Positions 52,830 through 63,230 of a stretch of DNA of 64,000 bases are shown here, one piece after another. A program made the position numbers and the translations under genes. This DNA is from Limnephilus marmoratus. Lineage: Eukaryota; Arthropoda; Insecta; Trichoptera; Limnephilidae. The notes beneath the pieces were generated by a model. That model made no database searches. It was given only the letters and a program-made list of their open reading frames with translations, and was not told the DNA's origin. The stretch lies in contig OU862910.1 in assembly GCA_917880885.1 (NCBI GenBank), positions 24,068,710-24,132,709 on the forward strand, written 5' to 3'. Each line of letters begins with the position of its first letter. Positions within the stretch are counted from its first letter, which is position 1.

Positions 52830-53940
52830 TGAACAAAAAAAACGAAGTTTGGACCTTTACCACTTTTTTCTTCTACTTTCGCATGGTGGGAGTCTAGATC
52901 TATGAGCCAGTGAAGGGCCTCAGGCTTTGCCCTTCAATCCCATCAGGAAATTAATGGAGGGGACATTTGTTGACCACATGTCCGGGGGTCGGTACCGCAC
53001 CGCATTCACACTAAGACCCTATGCATCACGTGGGAGCACGTTAAGAATAGTTTCGTAAACTCTGGTATTCCATCAATATAAATTGATGGAGGACCAGAAC
53101 TTACGAAGCAGTAAGAACCCAGGTTGTCTCTCAGTAGGGTTGTGCACGAGATAGGCATTTCCTGTGGCAGACGGTTGCCACTAAAGCTTTTACCTATTTT
53201 CTGGAGTAAGAAATAACCGAAGGAGCCTCTCTCCTTCCATCGAAGAGTTTTCAGGGTGAGAGGCGACACAGGCATTATTTTGCAACGCCTCCTTGTACTC
53301 CCCCAGTGTTGCAATCTCTCCCCTGATATTTAGCGGGGTTATGTTTGCAAGTACGGGGAGCCAAAGGAGATGAGTAGATTTTAATTTCCCAATGATTGTC
53401 CGTATTGTGGCATTAAGCTGAACGTCTCTAAACTAATTTCCTATTTACTTGGCCGTTTCAATTAAAAAACAACAAAGGTAGGTTTATTTGCTTTCCACCT
53501 TGATTAAGTATTCGTAGGTTGATCTGACAAATTTAAAGAGAAGGTACACACTGAGCAGTCCATTTTGCGAATGTTTCCCTCGTTCTCTTCAAGTGTAGAA
53601 AACGCCTCGAGTCTTGCTTATCTTTGGACTTTAGTTCCCGTGTGGAAATCTTAGTTACCGCGAGTTAAAGTTTTCCCTAAACCACCAATCTAAGTTGGCC
53701 GGCGGTACCTACTTAACTGAGTTTGACTCTGTATTCGCGAGAGCCTTATCGCTCCGAGGCAGGTGAATGCTGAACGTTGAACGCTGAATCGGTGAGTAGT
53801 AGGTACTGAGTCGTGGGTGGCAGGGGCACCGCAAGCTTTCGCGCTAAGCTTCAGGTGCACAAGGGCGGCCTCTTGAATTTACCTCTGCACCAGCTACCTC
53901 CTTCGTTAACATTAAAACCAGGTAACTTTTGTGTTCCTGC
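52830..53940. other. Unassigned GC-richer segment
   Basis: About 52870-53420 is less AT-rich than its surroundings and has an open frame on the - strand (53314-53006, 102 aa) without a motif I recognise. TCAATATAAATTGATGGA forms a small palindrome at about 53073. It could be part of an unrecognised retrotransposon. 53420-53940 shows nothing identifiable. Confidence 0.35.
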
Positions 53941-54114
53941 AAGTGCATAAAAACGATAAGGCGAATCTTTTATTTTAGACTAACAAATGAAAAATTGATT
54001 TTGAAACATCGTAAAATGACATCTTTGAGAACGCCTCAAATTACTATAAGATGCTGCCTATTTAATTATTTTAGGTTAAAATATATGTTTTGCACGTTTT
54101 GCTTTAAAACGTTT

Positions 54115-54540
54115 TTTTACATTAGCTCCATACAGGAGGCTTCGAGGAAAATAATTTCCCTCAGGGTCTATGTCATCTTTGAGGATGATGTGTGGAGGGT
54201 CTTTTTAGGAAAGGAAGGAGAGGAAGTTCTAGGAACGAAAAGGGTATGAGGGGTGGGTAGGAATCTGGGTGTCAGTGCGTCCAGGAGTGACGTACGTACG
54301 AATCTCACCCTCCCACTACGGCGCAAGGCGATGTTCCGAGGGTGTGCGGCTGGAGAAGTTAAAGATACTCCCTCAACCACTCTCTCCCGACAACGCATCC
54401 ACCGTCAAAACCCGGAAAAACCTCACCCATGAATCCGGGCACCCCTGCTAAGTCACCAAATGTAGCGAACCATTTGGGATGTCCTAAGGCAGAGGTCGGT
54501 TATCCAATAAACGGCTGCGGTACCCATACCGGCCTTCTAA
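54115..54540 (+). repeat. Dispersed 0.4-kb repeat, full-length copy
   Basis: ACATTAGCTCCATACAGGAG to GCTGCGGTACCCATACCGGC. Colinear with 8992-9459. Confidence 0.78.
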
Positions 54541-54557
54541 ATTTGAGAGAGGTGAAT

Positions 54558-54774
54558 TAATTGTTATCGCCCGTACATATTCAATTTTAATATGAATAAA
54601 TAGTTTTGTCCATAAACAAACTCAAATCTTTCAAGAAAGGCTAACAAATTTGTATCGGTGACTCAATGCAATATTGTATTTGTTTGCCTTTCTTGTGAGA
54701 TTTGAGTTTGTTTATGGACAAAACTATTTATTCATATTCAATACGTACCAATGGGCGCGAACAATTAATTCACC
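54558..54774. repeat. Palindromic foldback element, copy 2 (about 217 bp)
   Basis: AGGTGAATTAATTGTT at the left and its complement at the right. The inner arms ATAGTTTTGTCCATAAACAA (54601 on) and its complement (to about 54731) are nearly perfect over about 45 bp. Would fold into a long hairpin. Confidence 0.8.
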
Positions 54775-54999
54775 TTAATATTTTAAAACATAACCTGTAA
54801 AAAGTGTTTTAACCTAAAATAATCAAATTGGCGGCATCTCTGAATGCATAGGTTATAACTATAACGTACGTATGATACAATCGTACGATGCAAGGACGAT
54901 GTAACCGTAATTAACTAATTAACAAGTTAAAGATAGGCGCTCTAAGATAGTTAGAGGAATTTCTAATATTCAATGGTCTAATTGAATCAGTTTTTTTTA

Positions 55000-55255
55000 C
55001 ATGAATACCGCACAAGAGTCCCAACTGCTCCCGTCTGGAGCCAGTGGGACTATGGCATCCCCAATTGGGGGGTGAAGGAAGTGGGGAGTGGAAGGAGATA
55101 GGGAAGAGGAAGGTTGGGAAGTACCCAGCTATTCAGATCTGGTCACCAAACACGGCTAAAGCCATTTCAAGCATCGTTTCAATTCTGAATGGTGGTCTTA
55201 CACCAGGGCGATACTGAGAGTATCTTCCACTCTGGAACGTGCCGCAAATATACTT
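55000..55255 (-). repeat. SINE-like repeat C, inverted copy
   Basis: ATACCGCACAAGAGTCCCAA to CTTCCACTCTGGAACGTGCC is the reverse complement of 22580-22870. Confidence 0.62.
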
Positions 55256-55312
55256 TATATTATTTTAAATGAATAAATTTGTGAAATAACACAAATTAAT
55301 CAAATAAAATTT

Positions 55313-55390
55313 ATTTGCCACGCCGGGATTCGATCCCGCGACCATCGGAGTGCTAGTCAAGAGCCTTACCGCTGGACTATGCCGGCCGTC
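55313..55390 (-). repeat. tRNA-derived SINE head
   Basis: On the - strand: GGCATAGTCCAGCGGTAAGG (A-box match TAGTCCAGCGG) and CGGGATCGAATCCCGGCG (B box and a good T-arm). The acceptor and anticodon stems are imperfect and the 3' side runs into an AT-rich body, so a SINE is more likely than a functional tRNA gene. Confidence 0.68.
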
Positions 55391-55394
55391 AGAA

Positions 55395-55730
55395 TGTCCG
55401 TGAATGCGTTGGTTATAACGTACGTTGCGTTTAACCTCTCCTTGCATCGTAAATTGCAATCGTACGATGTAAGGACGATGTAGCCGTAATTAACAAGTTA
55501 AGGAAAGGCGCGCTAAGATAGTTAGAGGAATTTCTAATATTCAATGGTCTTCACTAATTGCATCAGTTTGAATTTTTTAACAAATACTTCGTTTCAACAG
55601 TGTTAGAATTATGAAGTTTTGGAGATACATGTATTACCTGACTCCCGACTACAAATGTACAGTGAAACAATACGTTATTATGGATGTATGGGTTTCTAGG
55701 ACCAACTATGTAATTGGTAGAATAGTTTTT
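55395..55730 (+). repeat. Repeat segment shared with 49180-49580 (inverted) and 54825-54975
   Basis: Contains TGCATCGTAAATTGCAATCG...TACGATGTAAGGACGATGT (a local palindrome) and GTTAGAGGAATTTCTAATAT, both found in the two other places, then the TTTTGGAGATACATGTATTA segment that matches 49320 inverted. Confidence 0.65.
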
Positions 55731-56154
55731 AGGTAGGGCGCCATTTTTGTAATACGACTACACAAGGGCCGTTTGAATCCTCAGCGGCGGCCCTGGTCAG
55801 TGGTCCCGAATATAACCAGTGTTCACAGCATTTCTTTCTTTGTGAAGTTAAATACTCACCTCCTCATGCTTAATTGAGACGAAAAACGGACCTCTGTGGA
55901 ATTGGCTAACTAAATATTTAGATACTGTTGAACTACAGGATTAATACACACAGGGCGCGTACGTTCACGTCGTTTTTCTTGAGTTACACGTATACCTGCA
56001 CGATAAAACCAAATAAAATAATAATAAAAAATATATATATTTATTGATTACGGCTCATTGTAATGTTTTTGTCCATATGTACTTATTAGTCCATTTTGAT
56101 TAAATAATAGTGTTTACAAAAAAAAAAAATATTTTCATAAAACTAAAATTACGC
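55731..56154. other. Low-repeat stretch; possible distal 5' exon of SLC12A8 on the - strand
   Basis: No repeat recognised. On the - strand ATGAGGAG|GTGAGT (55867-55855) combines an ATG, two codons plus two bases, and a strong donor. Spliced to the acceptor at 36162 it would continue in frame with the SLC12A8 CDS. See finding. Confidence 0.3.
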
Positions 56155-56379
56155 CGCAAATTATTATGCCATTATAGCAATAAATAATTGGGCAGACCTC
56201 TGTTAACGTACTCATTTGGCATAATTAAATGGTTCAATACAGATTTAGATAACTTAGAACGATTAATTAGAACTACGTTAATAAAGTTTAATTGCCATCA
56301 TCCAAATTCAGTTATAGAACGAATTAATTTTAAATTAAAAAGTTATTTAGCTGAATATATAACTCCGTTATTGTTCTAG
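56155..56379 (+). pseudogene. Non-LTR reverse transcriptase fragment (LLTYSFGIIKW type)
   Basis: The frame 56188-56379 reads RPLLTYSFGIIKWFNTDLDN, LERLIRTTLIKFNCHHPNSV and IERINF. The P.LTYSFG..KW...DL..L.R..RT.L.K...HHP.S...R motif lies in the thumb region of a class of non-LTR reverse transcriptases (R2-related or similar). Only about 60 residues survive, joined to unrelated repeat family B. Confidence 0.68.
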
Positions 56380-56930
56380 TGACAACCCTAAAACAAAAAG
56401 TAAAAGATCCATATTAAATCAAGCTTCACATCAAAGTTATCCATAGAATTACATAAAAATGACTTATTTTGTAGAAACACTTTTCATCCGCCAAATCGCC
56501 TACGCGCCGTTAGACATTGTTAATTTTTAATTAAATATTCTTATATGAAATGTTAAAAAAATAGGCGACAATATTGTTTATTTTACATTTATACGATAGA
56601 ATAAGTGTTTTTTTTTAACATAATCCGTCATTTTAGTACTGTTTTCACTTAAAAACATCACGTGAGTCATTTTTACAACTTTTTAATGTTTGCAGTCTAA
56701 ATTTTAATATTTAAAAATATTAATATTTATTTGCAATAATACAATTTGAAAGGTTATGAAATAAGCTTTCAAAAACAGTTTTAGAATTCGGCCACGTTCA
56801 GAAATATATATTTCATTTATAGAGCTTTAATTGCGAAGCGGAAATAACACAAACTTTTTTAAATCTTACAGTTTGTTTAAGACAAAAAACTTCACAATGG
56901 CAAAATACCCGAGTGGATTTAACGTACAGC
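56380..56930 (+). repeat. Dispersed repeat family B, copy
   Basis: Reverse complement of 24545-25110, with landmarks ATCCGCCAAATCGCCTACGC, AATTGCGAAGCGGAAATAAC and AAAATACCCGAGTGGAT. Confidence 0.72.
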
Positions 56931-57239
56931 AGGTATATATTTTAGCTGAATAATTTATAATAAGGTTTGCTTGTGCTCCTTATCACGTGAGCAAATTTTG
57001 AAAAACTTTAAATTACGTAGGTACACTAGACAGTACTCGTGTATTACTTTGAACGATTAAAGTGGTAGTGCCTACTGCCTACACTACCAATTTTTTTTTG
57101 AAAATGGAATAATTTCCTTTCAAATACCCAGAACCCAAGGTTTGTAGAATTTTTTTTTAAAACTTTTTTCAGATTTAACATAATTACAATAAAGTCCCGA
57201 AACTTCGAGCTAGTATTTTGTCAACGGGTTTCATTTGTG

Positions 57240-57602
57240 TGCCTACCTATTTAACGGGGGTACCCGGGTTCATGGGTTTAGGTTTGTTTAGGTCTTGGCG
57301 GCGATGTCTGCCAAGTGGCGGGCTGGATCGGGAGAAACTGATTGAGGGAGACCTTTTGAGCTTTACAGCCGCTAGACTTTCTTGACCCATTGCCTTGAAC
57401 CGCAGTGGCAGGGATGTATTCATACATTTGTCACTCCTGAACATATTGACCCCAGATTCCTGCCCCCCCCTCATACTTTTTCTTCACAGTACTTCCTCTT
57501 CTTCCTTTCCCCTAAAAAGATCCTCCATACAGCATCTCCAAAGATGACATAGACCCTGAGGTATTTTTCCTCAGGGCCCCCCGGGTAGGGATAAAGTTTA
57601 AA
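57240..57602 (-). repeat. Dispersed 0.4-kb repeat, inverted copy
   Basis: From ACGGGGGTACCCGGGTTCAT to GGGCCCCCCGGGTAGGGATA. Lacks the distal part (GGTTCCCGGGGCGG side). Confidence 0.72.
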
Positions 57603-58139
57603 AAAATAGTTATATAAACTTGGTAACCTGAAATCTAAAATATCATCACATTATTTGACACACATGAAACCCAAGAATCTTGTTCTAATGTCTTTATGGA
57701 AATTCTAGGGACATCAAACACTGGAAAATGATGCAAGAAATGTTCAATATCTAATTTAATAGGTTGTGGGCAATGTTCGTAGAAAATGCTTGAGTATACA
57801 ATGTAAGAGTATGTCTTTTGATACTTTGCCATATTGCTCCCCGGGACCAAGAGGTCATTTCTGGTGTGCCTTATTGTGATATATTTATGATCAATCTTAT
57901 TGTGTTTTTCTAGATTTTTGTGAACGTAGATAATAACCCTTTTAATATAGTTTTGACGAACATCATGTACATAAAATTTTTTGTCCTATATGGTTTACGC
58001 ATAATGACTCTAATTATGGATTTCAGGGCCTTCACAAGTGTATCTAAAGTTGTTCTACCTGACGCTCCCCAACCATGCGAACCCGTTTAATCACAGGAGA
58101 TCATATTTGTCCCAACGCACATAGGTCTCATATAAAACG
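57603..58139. other. No gene recognised
   Basis: The - strand frame 57850-57635 has no recognisable domain. Confidence 0.4.
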
Positions 58140-58790
58140 CTGTAACTCCCTTACTGTCATAGTTAGAAATATGTTCTAATCGGTGTTAGAAAGGGAAAAC
58201 AACACGCTTTATATTCCAATCTAAAAAATAGCCACCAAAAAAGTAAAGTAAAAGTAGGATTTTTTTCTGAACGGGCACAAGAGGCGGACGGGCAAAAAAT
58301 CAACAATTACTGTTAGAAATAAACATGAAGTATCATACTTCAAGTATGTGTAGGAAGGTTTATGAAAGTGTCAAAACAATCGAAAAATTATGTTTAATAA
58401 ATACAGTTTTAGCTTAAAAAAAAAAAAATTGAAACTTCGGGAATTTTTTATAAATTACTTTTACATAGAGCGACAAAAAAGTGTTCTTACAATATGTGTT
58501 TGTTGTACAATTGTCTAATAAAATATGTAAGTGTTTTTTTTATTATCAGTAACTTTAGTTAGAAAAAACGTAAGGTGAGCCATTTTGAAAACTTTTTTAT
58601 GTTTGTATGTAAAATTTTTATAATAAAAAAATATTTATTTCGAATTCTATTATTTGAAAGCGCATTCATCATCTTTCTAAAACAGTTTTTCATTTTTGAA
58701 TGTGTCCAGAAATATTCCAAATATTTGCATTTTATTGAAAAGCGAAAATATTTTGACCATCTGAAAAAAATGCCAAATTTTTGAAGGGTT
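58140..58790 (+). repeat. Dispersed repeat family B, copy with a truncated MITE insert
   Basis: Colinear with 21755-22575. Near 58550 it carries the single TTA that marks the empty site of the MITE at 22044-22333. About 58265-58420 is foreign and matches the reverse complement of the interior of the GGGCGGAT-family MITE at 13440-13580 (GGCGGACGGGCAAAAAATCA). Confidence 0.72.
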
Positions 58791-58959
58791 TAAGATGGGG
58801 TTGAAGAATCCGAAATATATTTTTCTTAGGTCTTGTTGTTTGTTTATATTTCGTAATACAAAGAATATGAGAATCAATTTTCTTATCCTTACATGCAAAT
58901 AATATTTGATTTATGGTGAGCGTTTCAATATTGCCCTCACAATTATAACAAAACTTAGT

Positions 58960-59312
58960 ATTTGCTGACTTAGCAGGGGTGCCCGAGTCATGGGGTGAGG
59001 TTTGTCCAGGTCTTGGCGGCCAACGCATTTGCCCACCTACTGCGTGGGCAACCTAACCCAGACCTCTCCAGCTGAACTTTCTCGACCCATCGCCTTGCAC
59101 CGCAGTGGGAGGGATGGATTCATTCGTCCGTCACTCCTAGACACATTGAGATAACTACCAACTTCCTACCCACCCATTATTCCTTTTCCCTTCCCAGAAC
59201 TTCCTCTCATTCCTTTCCCTAAAAACACCCTCCACACAGCATTCCCAAAGATGACGTAGGTCCCGAGGGATTTTTTCCTCAGGGTCTCCTGTATGGAGCT
59301 AATGTAAACAAA
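58960..59312 (-). repeat. Dispersed 0.4-kb repeat, inverted copy
   Basis: From TGACTTAGCAGGGGTGCCCG to GTCTCCTGTATGGAGCTAAT, followed by GTAAACAAAAAC. Confidence 0.75.
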
Positions 59313-60044
59313 AACTAATGTATTAGTAGTAATAAAGCTAATGAGAACACCAAGTAAAAAATTATTTTGATAACATTTGATGAAAGCCATAAAGAAAAAA
59401 ATCAGTGAGTGACGAAACAGAAAAATAAAAATAAAAACTTACTTCGATATATTTCTCTCTTCGAATGTTCGGGTATGTATGTAAATGCATGATAGATTTG
59501 GGTACGGGAAATCAAAAAAAAATTAAAAATATTTTCGAGATTGGTTTTTTTTACTGTTTCCTTGAACAAAATATATTATTCAAGTAAAACTACGAAATAT
59601 ATATATGAGCCTGAAAATACAAGTAGACCAGGTCACAAAAAATATTTCTGAGATAATCCACTTCAAAAGCTTGTCACAATCATTAATTTTAGGTCTGTGA
59701 AATGTTTTTGCAAATAAAATAGAAATTTCGTTGCAAATGCAGATAAAAAAAAATAATGACAGTGACAATACTTTGTGGAGGATTGTCTAAGAAATATGTT
59801 TTCTTGTGACGTGGTCTAATTGTATTTTCAGGCCTCCATATATTGGAATCTTAATCAAAACTGAATAATAATTTAAAATTTTACACTAAAAAACAAATAT
59901 TTGTAAATAATTCATGTGTTTTTATTATACTTTTTATTAACTGATTTTTTTTCTGTTTTTGTCTTTTTATTTATATTTTATCGTATACCGTATAATTAAA
60001 TTACAATATATTTAATTATGGTACAAATGGTGATTAGAATCTAA
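59313..60044. other. No gene recognised
   Basis: AT-rich, no recognisable coding frame or shared repeat. Confidence 0.5.
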
Positions 60045-60836
60045 TGTATATGTCATTGTAAAAGCCCGAACTACGGTGAATCCTAAGATTTACCAACTAG
60101 CATTCTCGGTAAATTCTTAGCATTCTCGGTAAATGAAGAAACCCACCATTAATGGTAAAAGTCCGAACCGTTCTATAATCATCGTTCACCAACCTAACCT
60201 AACCTAACCTAACCTAACATGTACTAAATTCGAATGGTAAAAGCCCGAAAAAATCGTTTATAATATTTAACTAAGAAACGAAAACCATGTATGATCGTGT
60301 GAGAAATGTGGAAATCCGCAAAGAATGCAAGGCTGATGTAAGCGTGATGAGTAAGATCAAGAAAGGAACGCTCCGATGGTTTGGGCATGTAGAGCGAATG
60401 AACGAGGAAAGGAGTGTAAGGAGAATATATGACGCAAATGTGAATGGTAGAAGAAGTCGAGGACGCCCAAGAAAGACATGGCACGACCAAGTGAATCATA
60501 TACTTGAGTCGGGCCATGTCAAGAGTCAGAATAATAGAAGAGAATGTATGACACGTTGTATGAATGTAAACGAGGCAAGGAATGTGTGCCAAGACCGGGA
60601 TGTTTGGCGGTCCGTCCTCTCTGCCTACCCCTGCGGGGAAACGGCGTGATGGTTAGTTAACTAAGAAACGATTTTTTCGGGCTTTTACCATTAGAATTCA
60701 GTACATGTTAGGTTAGGTTAGGTTAGGTTAGGTTAGGTTGGAGAAAGATGATTATAGAACGGTTCGGACTTTTACCATTAAGAGTTGGTAAATCTTAGGA
60801 TTTACCAATATTCGGGCTTTTACGGTAACATATACA
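60045..60836 (+). repeat. Foldback element with (TTAGG)n in both arms and a captured retroelement ORF
   Basis: Outer inverted ends TGTATATG (60045 and 60836) continue as GTAAAAGCCCGAA and, further in, TGGTAAATCTTAGGATT, AATGGTAAAAGTCCGAACCG, a telomere array, and AATGGTAAAAGCCCGAAAAA. The arms are about 210 and 175 bp. The left arm has (CCTAA)5 at 60193-60217 and the right (TTAGG)6 at 60708-60737, in mirror positions. Between the arms lies an open reading frame (60287-60649). The arm sequence is unrelated to the foldback family at 1, 37646 and 42843 apart from the telomere pentamers. Confidence 0.82.
60287..60649 (+). pseudogene. RTE-type retrotransposon ORF, C-terminal 120 codons, still open
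   Basis: The frame reads YDRVRNVEIRKECKADVSVM, SKIKKGTLRWFGHVERMNEE, RSVRRIYDANVNGRRSRGRP and RKTWHDQVNHIL, ending CGETA then TGA. R..N..IR.......V...I....LRW.GHV.RM......(R/K).....G.R.RGRP.KTW.D is the typical C-terminus of RTE/BovB-type reverse transcriptases. The catalytic domain is absent. The frame is uninterrupted and begins with an ATG just inside the left arm, so it could encode a short peptide, but the simplest reading is a captured 3' fragment. Confidence 0.8.
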
Positions 60837-62260
60837 ATAACACGATAATAAATTCATTAGCTATTGCTAGGGAGTATTTTCTTAAGACTAATAGAACGAT
60901 GAAAACAAGATAATGATGTTATCATAAAATATAGAAGAAATTACGTAAGATTTATAATTTTTAGGAGAATCATGTGAAATTGTTTTTTTTCATGCCATGC
61001 CTTCTCCGCTAAATCCTTTCTTACGTATTCCAGTTAATTATAGTTAAAGCCTAGTCAATGGGTCGTAAAAACCTTGCAAAAGTGGTTCTGGTTTTTTGAT
61101 ACATAAATAAGTTTTCTGATAAATCTCGCATGCGTGCGCGTCAGTATAACAAGATTCATGTCACTATTTTAGATTTGGGCTAAATAAATCTTTAATAGTT
61201 CGATCTACAAAATTCAACACTTGTGTGCGTTAAATTTTCTAGAAAATATTTTTTCTTCTTTTCGAAAAACAGACAATCAAAAATAAAAAAAAAATCATAA
61301 AAATTAGCTAAAAACAAAGTTTTTTTCAAGTTAAGTTTATCAAATCTACATCACTGTAATTGAAGATAAATAAGAAATACTAAATATGTTTAAATGTGTA
61401 TAAACGTATTTATATTCAATTATAAGTAAGTTGTAGGTAAATGCATTAAGGCGATCCACTAGTTCACTACTGTGCCGTGGACAGTAGTTCTTCGGTGGAC
61501 GCCATAGGGGTCACTTTGAATAACCGAATTCGTCGACTAGCGGCCGTATTGTAAAATATCAACGCGAAAATGCATATTTATTTTATTTTGGGAAGATTGG
61601 GTGTAAATATCAACTTTTTTTGCGATTATTATAAAATAAACTGAATTTGCCACATTACACAATAAAACCATATCCGAAAAGGGGTTTATAAATAGGAGAG
61701 TTTGGACTTGAAAGTGTGTTTTTTAGACCTTATACTTTATTTTTTTATAGGCTGATTAAAAAACTTATAAAAAAATGAGCGATATTTTTAAGGGCCAAGG
61801 TATGTTCTACACGCAGTATTTAATTGAAGCATCTACAATACTTCTAAGCGATCAAATTTTCAAAACAAAACATATGATTTTGCATTATTTACTATGACTT
61901 CATCTTAAGAAAGTTTTGCAGAAAATAAATTGCGAAAAAAATACAGAATATTTTTCTTTTGGTTTTATATTGTAGTGGGTCCTGTCACCGTTTTCTTAAA
62001 CAAATAATTATCAATGTCTAATGAAGAGATGATGAATATTGGGTAATCATCTGATCAATTATGGAAACCGCTTCTTCAATGTTATCTTCATAATAGGAAC
62101 ATTTTTGTACGATCGTCAATGTTAATTTTTGGTATTAGATATTTTTATAATTTGTATATAATTTTTTTCAAATCTATGTCGTTTTAATTTGTTCAAGAAT
62201 ACCGAAAAATTATGACTAAAGGTTACGGTCCGGTATTGACCTAATTAATTGATTTTTACA
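60837..62260. other. No gene recognised; shared segment at 60990-61035 and an imperfect hairpin at 61448-61502
   Basis: CCTTCTCCGCTAAATCCTTT and on through TTACGTATTCCAG at about 61004-61032 matches 14170-14210 inverted. At 61448-61502 GGCGATCCACTAG...CTACTGT pairs imperfectly with ACAGTAGTTC...GGACGCC. Otherwise AT-rich with no coding frame. Confidence 0.45.
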
Positions 62261-62264
62261 AAAA

Positions 62265-63230
62265 ATAAACCAGTCGAATATATAGACTTTTCGAAGGCTT
62301 TCAAAAAAGTATACCGTGAACTACTTATTAAAAAAAACCATACGCCCCAGGGTACGAGAAATATGCTGAATTGGTTTTATAATAATTTATCGAATCGTTA
62401 AACTGTTCTATAAAATAAAATCTTTGTTACCGAAAGCTCTTTACGCGACTAGTGGTTTACCGCAAGGTAGTCACATTGGCCTGGTTTTATTCCTCATTTT
62501 CATCAACGGTATAACACATTGGTTTGACGATGTCTAGGAATTGATATTCGCTGATGACGTCAAGACATACAAAATAAATAACAGATATAAATCACTTTCA
62601 AATACTACGGTCAAATTCCACTATGTTGAGAGATTGATGCGTAAAAAATAATGCATTTTTAGATGCAGAAAAATACCAAATATTGACTTTATGTTGATAA
62701 AAACTAAATTTCCGTATCCACCCCACCAAATCATCGACTAAATTATTAATAAGGATTTGGAAACATTATGCTTCACTTTAAAGAAAACCAAACTCTTATT
62801 AAGTTTAAAAATACCTTAAAAGTGTTGTATATTTGCTCTATATTGAAGTATAATGTCTTATTAAATACCACTCAGTAGTTTGGCCTCCGACTAAGTAAAT
62901 TTATGTTAACAACATTAGCGAATAAAAAAAAATTGACGTAAAATAAACGATTTAACTCTTTTTATTTAACATACTAAATTGCAAATTCAACTGTTCCGAA
63001 CTCCTACAAGAATACCTACAAGAACAACCTAACAAAATACACTATATATTCTATATTGCAGTAAGTCTAAAGACAACTATTTTGCTCATTCCCCGATTCA
63101 GCGGTGTCACGCTATAGGAAACCATTACTTAGGTGACATTGGCATAGTAGCATTTAATGTCAATTTGGTTCATTGTGTGAATCATATTATACAAAATACT
63201 TATTCCAACCCTAATCTCGAACCTTTCGTT
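62265..63230 (+). pseudogene. Jockey-like reverse transcriptase, heavily decayed
   Basis: Across frames: EYIDFSKAFKKVYRELLIKK, SGLPQGSHIGLVLFLIFING, then LIFADDVKTYK. The last has the FADD version of the catalytic YADD box. Later come LYICSILKYNVLL and a run resembling SYRKPLLR..WHSSI. These are palm and post-palm motifs of non-LTR reverse transcriptases, in the right order over about 1 kb. Several stops and shifts. The unit reads left to right and the 5' part is missing. Confidence 0.75.

Larger units (their letters stand above)
53945..54985 (+). repeat. Composite repeat block 2
   Basis: Reverse complement of 49440-50455. Starts AAAACGATAAGGCGAATCTT, contains an element with ends AAGATGCTGCCTATTTAATT (about 54047) and, inverted, GAGATGCCGCCAATTTGATT (about 54842), which encloses a dispersed repeat (54115-54540) and the foldback palindrome (54558-54774). 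Its end (54825-54975) is repeated directly at 55395-55550. Confidence 0.68.

Noticed and set aside
55313..55390. A tRNA gene on the - strand
   Set aside because: A and B boxes and a T-arm are present, but acceptor and anticodon stems do not pair and no discriminator/3' end fits; a tRNA-derived SINE is more likely.
61526..61537. GAATTCGTCGAC looks like joined EcoRI and SalI cloning sites (vector contamination)
   Set aside because: The flanks are ordinary AT-rich genomic sequence with no vector match I recognise; two adjacent 6-bp sites can occur by chance in 64 kb of sequence.
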